64,000 nucleotides of DNA from NCBI GenBank assembly GCA_016648135.1, contig JADDOH010001963.1, forward strand, positions 1 through 64,000, written 5' to 3'. Positions 58,401 through 64,000 of this stretch are shown in pieces. The DNA comes from Agrypnia vestita (Eukaryota; Arthropoda; Insecta; Trichoptera; Phryganeidae). The notes beneath the pieces are model-generated. The model saw only the letters and a program-made list of their open reading frames with translations. It was not told the DNA's origin and searched no databases. Position 1 is the stretch's first letter, and every line of letters begins with the position of its first letter. A program made the position numbers and the translations under genes.

Positions 58401-60804
58401 GCCTAAACATTAAAAAATGATGTGATTATATACTAGTGTGAAAGGAGGGAGTGCCAATAGTGGGGTTAGAAGGTGGGAGTGCGCAGGGAATATTACTATT
58501 AAGAGGGAACATATTTAAAAGTGGACTAAAAGATAAGTTTACTTGATTATTAATAATTCTACGATTCATATTAATGGCTTTTCTTGTCTCTAATGGCTCT
58601 AAATTATAAAGTCTATTACTTATTCCGTTTTTATGAATAATACTAACTCCTGAACTATTATTGAACGTGTGGTCTTCTTCAATTAAATGGTTCACAAATT
58701 CTGAGAACCCACTACTTTTTAAACAAGCAAAAATTACTCTAATTTTTACACTATGCGATGTCTTCCTATAAAAAACGCGGGACAATCGTTGCATTTCAAT
58801 GAATGTACATCAAAATGGCTAAATATATCATCCTTATCTTTACTTTGACTAAAAATTTATCTATATTATTGTTCGTATAAAACGCGGGTCTGATGTCTGG
58901 TGGGAGATTTTTGACACTGGAAGTGGAAAAAGTAGAACTAATAAATAAAATACGACGCAATTGAAAATTTTGGTGTTTAACTACATTAATACTGTCGAAA
59001 ATTTTTTTATTAGTGGCTAATTGGTACATTTTTCTTTTTAAAATATTATCTACTAAGCCAGCTTCATAACCGTTATTAAGTGCTATCTGTTTGATTTTAG
59101 ACAATTCTTATAGAAAGTTATAATTTAATTTAACTGTTCGAAGAATATTTTTTTTTCTTCTGTATGAAGGCTTGAACTTTGTGGTGACTTTATTATTAAA
59201 ATAAAACACTAATTACTTTGTTTTCACCACTTTATTAGATTAAAAAATCTACATGTTTCGAGAACAATGTTCTCTTCCTCAGGATTATTGTGTACTAAAG
59301 ATCTTTAAAAGTTGAACCAAGCAAATATGTTACGGTGAAGGGGTAGGTGAGGGGGTTGGTGAGGGGAGGGGGGGGGTTCGAGGTGTTAATTGTTATGGGT
59401 CATTTGGACAATGTGGAATGTTAAGTGGAAAAATATTAAAAATAGGATTATGCAAAAATTTCGTCTATGTATTTATTATATTAGACTTAATATTAATGTT
59501 TTTCCTAATTTCGAGTATTTCTAAATTATTTATTTGAGGTATCTTATAGCTGAATTGTAAACTTTCATTTTTACATTTCAGCTATAAGCCCTGTGTCCGA
59601 CCTGCGGTATGGTGCTGTTGGGGTTCCCCTCGCTCACGCCTTCCCTGGCCCTGACGCTGCCGCTGAGCCAGTCGTGGAGGTCCTGGATCTTCTCCACGAT
59701 GTAGCCGGTCCAGGAGCTCTGGTCGTAGTCCGTGTAGTAGGACTGTGCGTCCAGCTCCGAGTAAAAGTACTCTTCAGGCCCGTAGTCCGCGTACTCCGGC
59801 TGCTGGCGGAAGGGCGCGGGATCCCGCCCCGCCTCTGAGGAGGAAGACAGTGTGGTGAAGTGCAACTTAGGGGTGGTAGATGGAAGATCGCCAAAGCGGT
59901 TGCTGTAGTGACAGTCCAACATTTTACGTACAATAAAATAGCGGGGCTCTGCCAAAACGGCTAAGGAAGATGACCAACGCCGTGAGTACTGTTGAGTGTA
60001 AAACTAACTTACGAGCCAGCAAAGGAGATTTCAGAACGACGACTCGGTGTACTTTTACAGTTACTTTTACTAAAGACAGATAAACACTAAGTACAAAATA
60101 ACTCAATGTTCACGAAGATGTACCTAAACAAGAAACGGACGTTCCGTTCTTTCTTTCCGATGGTTATTATGCTGATGAGCAGGTCCTATATATTGGAATG
60201 TGAAAAAATCTATGCTGATGACGTTCAAGGTAATTATCAGGAACATTCAAACCAATGTTCCGCATAATTTCAGGATTGTCGATCATACCGCGCAATAATG
60301 GATAAAAATGTGTACACATTCCTTCTAGTCTCTAAACTATTGTAGCCAAGCATACCCTGGTGGAACTCGGTTGGGTGGAGCCAAGGATAATGCCCGTACT
60401 CTCTCATGTAGAGATATCTCAGAAACTTCTTTTGGACTTTCTCCACCATAAGAGAGTACTCGCTCTCATGTGGCCCTCAGATCATCGAGCCACTCTAGAG
60501 TCTACTTCGCACAGAAACTATACAACAACTATCAAGATACAGATATAGCAATATTGGTTATTTCAGAATACAGACGAATATCCACTAGGATGTATCGCAT
60601 CCATTTAAAAGAATTGGTCCCTGAAATGTTTTAACATTTGTACCAACCAGCAACTTTGTTCCCGCGCTCCATGTCGCTGTGCAGGATCCAGTCGGGGACG
60701 TGGTGCTCCGCGGGACTCTTCTTCGGGCCGAAGCTGGACTCCCTCGGCATCAGGGAGCCCGCTATCTCCGGCTGGAAGCCCCGCAGCGCCAGGTTGGTGG
60801 TGGT
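44250..60804 (-). CDS. eight-exon gene of unknown function (N-terminus not seen)
   Basis: Minus-strand join: about 60804-60648, 59834-59602, 58078-57863, 55761-55625, 52353-52183, 51161-50949, 47907-47794, 44349-44250. Phases match at every junction after the first (0, 0, 2, 2, 2, 2), each with AG acceptors and GT donors, and translation stays open to a stop. At least about 440 residues: a Tyr/Asp/Glu-rich stretch (YADYGPEEYFYSELDAQSYY), a leucine-rich segment (FGLLALDVLLLRNLQL), a charged helical part (EQARAWIDSE), and a CVWTLYCRNLDKAARKGGVY block. No domain was recognised and no signal peptide is visible because the first exons are missing. Exons are GC-rich against AT-rich, transposon-laden introns, which argues for selection. 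Confidence 0.75.
44570..45655. mobile_element. foldback element with long inverted repeats
   Basis: About 170-bp inverted arms (44570-44740 and 45470-45655) share 'tatttcagtttaatgaaaat', GGGCCGGTTGTAT, 'ttaacttggttt' and 'gccagccatatttacta'. The centre includes a GC-richer piece (45160-45300) with no recognisable product. The core terminus GGGCCGGTTG is shared with the 134-bp MITE at 48021-48154. Confidence 0.75.
45660..46240. other. intron of the unknown gene, nothing firm
   Basis: AT-rich. A small palindrome 'gcgcagatctgcgc' lies near 46207. No exon was recognised. Confidence 0.45.
46241..47152. mobile_element. candidate 912-bp DNA element with GGGGGGGTAAGG ends
   Basis: GGGGGGGTAAGGTT at the left and AACCTTACCCCCCCC at the right form a short terminal inverted repeat. 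The interior is AT-rich without a transposase. The target duplication was not resolved. Confidence 0.5.
47197..47669 (+). repeat. ACTCCCTTT dispersed repeat, copy 3
   Basis: Same family as 3873-4403 with a deletion around 47370. The right end reads CACGAGTTAATATAAAGGGAG. Confidence 0.8.
47794..47907 (-). CDS. exon g of the unknown gene
   Basis: S|LGLRLLAGELRADRALDALL and EETLSGASRLDCDTIFP, 114 nt. Acceptor gtgcttccag, donor AG|GTAATG (phase 2). Confidence 0.78.
47930..48560. repeat. GCATGC-rich repeat, copy 2, with a nested MITE
   Basis: Built of 'ttagtggcatgctca' and 'aataagcatg' words. It also holds 'tccgcgacagatgaaacaaa', shared with 32199. A 134-bp MITE is inserted at 48021-48154. Confidence 0.75.
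48021..48154. mobile_element. 134-bp MITE with GGCCCGGTTG ends
   Basis: Terminal inverted repeats GGCCCGGTTGTTTCAAGTT and AACTTGAAACAACCGGCCC, also with 'cgattaaagc' against 'gcttaattt' further in. It lies inside the GCATGC repeat between two 'ttagtggca' words. Confidence 0.8.
48810..49330 (+). pseudogene. LINE reverse-transcriptase core fragment
   Basis: NNLGVPQGSVLGPVLFII is the RT motif before the active site. 'FADDT' is approximated at about 49000-49015 with a frame shift. MNKLKLNAKKTKGMLIGNKR and IKYLGIIIDSKLSFKKHAEY follow (49087-49326). This is the only RT piece in the window that includes the catalytic neighbourhood. Confidence 0.8.
49390..49500. repeat. (TA)n microsatellite
   Basis: Mostly TA dinucleotides with a few interruptions. 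Smaller relatives lie at 49668-49690 and 49800-49811. Confidence 0.95.
49512..49610. repeat. 99-bp palindrome
   Basis: GGGGGCAACCCGTGTCAAAT is mirrored by ATTTGACGCGGGTTGCCCCC, with 'ggaccag/ctggtcc' inner arms. It resembles the head-to-head ends at 43733 and 51224 in layout, but no complete CTGANGA core was found. Confidence 0.85.
49968..50670 (+). mobile_element. TACGTA-rich element with GCCGGCCGCAC ends, copy B (complete)
   Basis: From TTAAGGCCGGCCGCACTTTG to CAGTGTGCGGCCGGCGTTA, about 700 bp. Matches copy C at 62903-64000 over its whole visible length. No coding region is seen. The GC-rich short inverted ends next to TTA/TAA would suit a PIF/Harbinger-type MITE, but this is inference. 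Confidence 0.7.
50949..51161 (-). CDS. exon f of the unknown gene
   Basis: R|SQVDRRSAQLQREQQYAREI, AAIGADLRLPGPG, ELDCVWTLYCRNLDKAARKG, GVYGFLAKLN|. Acceptor gatgtttccgcag, donor AG|GTGACA, 213 nt. Confidence 0.8.
51224..51386. repeat. inverted pair of Penelope-like ends
   Basis: 'gtagtgttggtcctgtcgaa' on the left is mirrored by 'ttcgtcaggaccaacactac' on the right, with 'ccactaccagattttagg' inner arms. The left core is CTGTCGA, hairpin AGACG/CGTCT, GAAATCGGTA. The right core keeps CTGACGA but has lost GAAA. Confidence 0.75.
51700..52125 (+). pseudogene. LINE 3' end ('RWFGHVERM' family)
   Basis: LRRMCGKSMYDRI, then SLRWFGHVGRMN, VKKIYNASVDGARKRGRPRK and QDRRVRRSILSAYPHG. Ends with the (GTTA)n tail at 52103-52123. 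Lies in the intron between exons e and f. Confidence 0.82.
52183..52353 (-). CDS. exon e of the unknown gene
   Basis: S|LMSKSADASMTLPLASHRDS, LTSSFYSKSEVGQDLVDFAF, STIRAAANLGRVFRLA|. Acceptor ttaatgttgcag, donor AG|GTGAGG, 171 nt. Confidence 0.8.
52690..53650 (+). pseudogene. LINE reverse-transcriptase C-terminal fragment with tail
   Basis: Open frame 52712-53350: NKVRKTGYIYTSLRNVVDIV, QPLLSYGIIGWGGCVKSVMD, KCIMRIITKKSRMFPSDDLF, FNFTAPLVFNKLPNETKEIT. This is the full post-RT tail of a Jockey/CR1-like LINE. The 3' untranslated part ends near 53650 with 'taaacaataaataaata'. It is the best-preserved LINE piece in the window but lacks the catalytic core. Confidence 0.8.
53651..54453. other. intron with a GC-richer repeat-like patch
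   Basis: 53755-54130 is GC-richer and includes 'caggttaacctgcctgatgg', a word common in moth SINE/LINE repeats. No coding exon was recognised. Confidence 0.35.
54454..54846 (-). repeat. ACTCCCTTT dispersed repeat, copy 5
   Basis: Minus-strand copy from ACTCCCTTTATATTAACTCG to AAAGGGAGTATAATAAAAAC and 'tatgggtta', with internal deletions. Confidence 0.78.
54850..55620. other. intron between exons d and e
   Basis: AT-rich. A cluster of 'attcg.cgaatac' words (55310-55385) forms a low-complexity patch. No exon was recognised. Confidence 0.45.
55625..55761 (-). CDS. exon d of the unknown gene
   Basis: ETATNEVLRDPEVFAMNALF, MEPAQVRLICQELKEEQARA, WIDSE|. Acceptor cgcttgttgcag, donor AG|GTGAGC, 137 nt, phase 0 in and phase 2 out. 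Predicted largely helical and charged. Confidence 0.82.
56017..56425 (-). pseudogene. LINE 3' end ('RWFGHVERM' family)
   Basis: Frame 56422-56114 reads KSLIDRVRNEQIRHECNAGC, VVDRIKKGVLRWFGHVKRMN and RGRPRKTCHDQILQV. The tail (plus-strand 'ctaactaactaaccaatta') is at its 3' side. It is one of the least mutated copies. Confidence 0.83.
56426..57862. other. intron between exons c and d
   Basis: A GC-richer patch at 56990-57130 has an open frame (EARDGNAKRNKRNCVTPGDT...) without recognisable motifs. The rest is AT-rich with nothing firm. Confidence 0.4.
57863..58078 (-). CDS. exon c of the unknown gene
   Basis: ILQALNHSILRGDASILLLK, LKELYYGRNQSRRAPPSSAV, LLTNTSDPASFGLLALDVLL, LRNLQLMAWDDQ: 72 codons exactly, phase 0 both sides. 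Acceptor gagtgtaactcaatttcag region, donor CAG|GTACTC. Confidence 0.85.
58330..59585 (-). mobile_element. two adjacent Penelope-like element fragments
   Basis: In minus-strand order: C-terminal coding remnant of copy 1 (59585-59460, 'NNLEILEIRKNINIKSN'), C-rich tract (59375-59340), hammerhead-like core (59286-59246), coding remnant of copy 2 (59104-58500: IKQIALNNGYEAGLVDNILK..., then SGFSEFVNHLIEEDHTFNNS), a second C-rich tract (58500-58440), and a second, more diverged core (58380-58335: CCGAAGA, imperfect hairpin, GAAACCTGGTT). The copies are in the same direction, as in Penelope-like tandem insertions. Confidence 0.7.
59246..59286 (-). ncRNA. hammerhead-ribozyme-like core (best example)
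   Basis: Minus strand: AATC, CTGAGGA (59282-59276), helix II GAGAACATTGTTCTC, GAA, ACATGT (self-complementary helix III), A (cleavage base), GATT. AATC pairs with GATT as a 4-bp helix I. All CTGANGA and GAAA core bases are present. It sits between two Penelope-like coding remnants. Confidence 0.65.
59602..59834 (-). CDS. exon b of the unknown gene
   Basis: (E)AGRDPAPFRQQPEYADYGPE..., EYFYSELDAQSYYTDYDQSS, WTGYIVEKIQDLHDWLSGSV, RAREGVSEGNPNSTIPQ|. Acceptor gtcttcctcctcag, donor CAG|GTCGGA, 233 nt. The acidic Tyr-rich composition is the most distinctive part of the protein. Confidence 0.8.
59956..60640. other. intron between exons a and b
   Basis: No exon or repeat boundary was recognised. 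Confidence 0.5.
60648..60804 (-). CDS. exon a of the unknown gene (first one seen)
   Basis: TTTNLALRGFQPEIAGSLMP, RESSFGPKKSPAEHHVPDWI, LHSDMERGNK. Acceptor gatcatgtctccag. The donor is uncertain: GTTGGT after 60648 gives the one-base overhang that exon b needs, while GTTGCT after 60655 would need a shifted acceptor. There is no start codon with a plausible leader, so earlier exons must exist. Confidence 0.7.
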
Positions 60805-60989
60805 CTGGAGACATGATCACATTTACTATAGGGAAGGTTCGTAGGCGATGCAACGAAAGAGCGATCATATTTAGACAAAGTAAAACAACTACAACTAAGA
60901 ATAATTAAAACTATAGCAAGTAAAAACAAAAAAAAGCACGTAAGGACCAACAAGAAAACTTATTCAAAGTGTGTTAAATCTTACCGATT

Positions 60990-61260
60990 CAAATACAACT
61001 TTATTATAAACTGACAATGGAAGAATACGATAATGAGAGATTTAAAACATTAGTACAACATGAATATACGACCAGACAAAGAACAAATAAGAAACTAGAA
61101 ATAAAAAAAAAAAAACAATTATTACGGAGACAGAACCGAACAGTGCGTCATACCAAAACTATTCAACAACCTACCGGATAGAATAAATAATGTAACGGGA
61201 CAAAACATATAGAAAAAACCCTAAAGAGATACCACTGTGAATTGTAAAGTGAATACTTAA
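60990..61260 (+). pseudogene. LINE C-terminal remnant
   Basis: MEEYDNERFKTLVQHEYTTR, then, after a shift, 'PKLFNNLPDRINNVTGQN' (61150-61210). The 'lFN.LP..i' block marks the end of LINE proteins. Confidence 0.5.
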
Positions 61261-61424
61261 AGAAAGTTATAAAAGTTTAGCTTTATATTATATTATATTA
61301 TAATCTAAAAACAATTAATTAAGGAAATGTACATATACTGTAATCAAATCATTGCGACTAAACTGTAAATACAGTTTTGCAAGAGGTAAAAAGAATAAAA
61401 TGGCAACATTAAAAAAATATATAT

Positions 61425-61580
61425 TCTATGACAAGCGCATGCCAGTAATAAGCATGTGTGTTTGATTGTTATGAGGATGCTCATTCATGAACGCGCTTAA
61501 AATAAGCATGCTAATAATGAGTAAGTGTGTACAGTTGTTAGAGCATGCTAGTAATAAGCATGTGTATCAGTACCTTTACA
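61425..61580. repeat. GCATGC-rich repeat, short copy (empty Tigger site)
   Basis: 'ttctatgacaagcgcatgcc' followed by AGTAATAAGCATGTGTGTTT corresponds to the sequence on both sides of the Tigger in LSM12 intron 2, without the insertion. Confidence 0.8.
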
Positions 61581-62902
61581 TAACATTTAAAAAATACCTT
61601 CTTCGGCGACATAAAAAACTAATTGGCAGAAAAACACTATAATTATGCGTAAACAGTGCTACTGACGTTTTCCCCGTCGAAGAAAAATGCCTATAAAACT
61701 AAATGCGTATAAAAAAATAAACTGAATAATTAATTCACTAATAACTGGATAATATCATAGATTGCTCCATTGATAGAAAAAATGCAAAATGAGTTAATTA
61801 TGAAAAACTTCTGAAACAAGTTTAGACCTGACAAAAAAAATTAGAAGTCTAACTTTAAAATGCATTCTGGAAGGCTTTCTGTTGTTATTCGTTTAGAATA
61901 ACACTCTCTCAGATAAACATAGTTTCTCTAGTGAATCATCAAATATTAATCAGACCACCGAAAAATTTTAAAACCAGAAATTTTTCTACTCAAAACATAA
62001 GTGGTTGATTTCAAGCCGTCGAAATTGATAAAAACTTAAAAAATCATCTCTTGCGATGTTTGTGTTTAAACACGGATTGCAGATCTGGACAAGTTATTGG
62101 AAGATAGATTGGATGAATGTTACCATGATGTATGAACAAATATTAATCAAATAAATTAACGGTAAAATGTTAATTGAAGAGATATCGGTAACGACCCAAG
62201 TTCACACGGAGAAATTCTGCATTTTGTGCATACTCGTTACCTAGTATTGAAAGTCTGTTGATCGTGGAGTATTTTTGGTGAGAAGTGTTAGTTTTGTTGG
62301 GTGTTTCTAGCCAGTATTTATTTATTTAACGCCCTAATGAGCTTTCATAAATATACAGAATATAAATTTTTAAAAATAACACAAGACAGATAGGTATACA
62401 GTTAAAAGGTACAAGTACATATAATAGAATTGTGTAAATTTAGATTTCTGTTAAAGATTCAAGTGCATATAATAGATTTGTATAAAATAAAAAGAAAAGT
62501 TAAAGTAGTGAGAAGAAAATGATTGTAAGTAGTAAGAAGACGAAGAAATAGATTGCAGTTAAAAATATTCAAGTACATCATTAAAAAGAGAAGTTTAAGT
62601 AGTAAGAAGAAAATGATTGCTGTGAAATGATATGTATGATAAGAGTTCGGGGGCATTCAAGCTATAAGAATTGATTATTTTGTATAAATGTAATATATAT
62701 AAGATCAGCAATACCCAATGCGTCTAATTAAGCTAAGTTTAATTAGACTTGTCTGAATAATAAGAAATTTAGCATAGTCGAACGGAATTCCTAACCTGTA
62801 GTTCACGTGTCTGAAAATTTTTATTCGAAGTTTTCTAATGTCTGTATATGCGGGGCTCGTCGTTACACTTCATGACCCAGGCTCAGTTTAAAAGCGAGGG
62901 TT
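61581..62902. other. AT-rich stretch without a gene
   Basis: Includes a repeat tail at 62315-62400 ('taacgccctaatgagctttc'), matched at 63520-63560. No upstream exon of the minus-strand gene was recognised. Confidence 0.45.
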
Positions 62903-64000
62903 AGGCCGGCCGCACTTTGGATACGAATTATTACGTACCTATTCGTACGATTATTTTCGTACGTATGGAGCGCGCACATTGATTGCGTCTTGCGTTGGTC
63001 ACGATCAGTTACTTTGCGTTATAACTCCAATAACGTTTAGGCCAAATGAATAATCTGCATCTTCTGGAAAACTCTATTATGGCCGACTTAAATAATAACA
63101 AATTTCATGACTATCCATCTAATAGATTCACAAATGCTGGGGAGAATCCAAGTGCAATGAGAGCTCACAACACCGGAGAAATATTTAAAAGTTTTTTTGT
63201 TCGAAGTACATAATTACACCTCACCTTCATTAAACTAAATTATTTAACTTACAGGTATTTTTAGTTCTTAAGAGATTCTCCGCCATGATCTGCGCAGATG
63301 GTCACGCAGTTGAATCACTTTGGTCCCACAAACATTTGTGGTCATGAATCAAATTGACAAAATTTTCCATATCCATCGTACGAAATCGCAAAAATTTCCG
63401 AACAAATCCGGATCGTGTCGGACGTCGCATCTGTACGTGCGTACACGCACTACTAAATCGTGTACAGTGTGCGATGTTCAATACTACTTCGAAGGTCAGG
63501 AATTTTATTTTTTATTTATCTATTTATTAATTAACGCCCTATAGGGCTTTTACAACAGATAGGTAAGTGTACATAATCAGAATATATAGATAGTTTAAAG
63601 AGAAAAAAACAATAACATTCAAACATAATAATGACATAAAGAGAAAAGAAAATACTTAAACTATAGATACAAATATATAAAGATAAATATAATATAAAGT
63701 AAAAAGCAAGTATGTAAATAAAATAAGAAGCATAAGAAAAACATAATATTATACAAATTTAAAAACAAAAAAAGTATTAATGTAGAGTGAAAAGATAAAG
63801 CACAAGCATTGAAAGTAATATTATAATAAAAAATATACATACAAGTACAAATCAATTATTTAAGACAAATACTAGTAATCTTTCAATACACCTTTAAAAT
63901 ATGTTTGAATAATATACAGCTATTGGGTTAATGTAGGTACTTGCGTATTCGTATGTATACGTACTACTCAATTTGGTACGAAAACACATCCAGTGTGCGG
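62903..64000 (+). mobile_element. TACGTA-rich element with GCCGGCCGCAC ends, copy C (cut by window edge)
   Basis: Begins TTAGGCCGGCCGCACTTTGG and its last bases (CCAGTGTGCGG) match the right end of copy B, so only about 9 bases lie outside. An unrelated A-rich repeat (about 63505-63925) is inserted near the right end, which copy B lacks. Confidence 0.75.

Noticed and set aside
1..64000. tRNA or rRNA genes
   Set aside because: I looked for T-loop (GTTCGA) and A/B-box patterns and saw no cloverleaf on either strand. A tRNAscan-type search would be needed to exclude them fully.

Overview
The window looks like a stretch of an insect nuclear genome, most probably a moth or butterfly (Lepidoptera; inference). 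The reasons are AT-rich non-coding DNA, GC-richer short exons bounded by GT-AG introns, C2H2 zinc fingers of the type 'FSCSQCNYSC', an LSM12 orthologue, and dense nested eukaryotic transposons (mariner, Tigger/pogo, hAT-like, several LINE families, Penelope-like elements and MITEs). Nothing prokaryotic is present. All gene models were read by eye and no search was run.

About 1-20 kb: a tandemly duplicated zinc-finger gene family on the minus strand. Each unit runs exon A (151 nt, holds the start codon), exon B (183 or 159 nt), then a long zinc-finger exon. Unit 1 is 6971 to 999 and unit 2 is 18656 to 13864. A third, orphan A exon lies at 20158-20008. All introns are phase 1 and exons A and B end in the same motif, so they look like duplicated modules. 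Both finger arrays are cut by stop codons and followed by decayed fingers.

About 20-35 kb: a promoter-proximal repeat is shared in opposite orientation by the orphan A exon (20165-20345) and by LSM12 (23330-23560 plus 27260-27750, split by about 3.7 kb of other DNA). LSM12 follows on the plus strand as three exons (27860-34356). A deleted Tigger element sits in its second intron, and paralogous empty sites confirm the insertion point.

About 35-43 kb is almost entirely repeats. From 60804 down to 44250 (minus strand) I assemble an eight-exon gene from small GC-rich exons whose phases agree at six of the seven junctions. It encodes at least about 440 residues, ends with a stop at 44250, and I do not recognise its family. 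Its N-terminus lies beyond the last exon seen and perhaps beyond the window.

The most notable non-gene signal is a scattered set of hammerhead-ribozyme-like cores: CTGANGA, a hairpin, then GAA and a short self-complementary helix III. They lie in Penelope-like element ends, repeatedly downstream of a C-rich tract and often in head-to-head palindromes. The best examples are 59246-59286 (-), 39487-39524 (+), 13015-13055 (+) and 43778-43815 (-).
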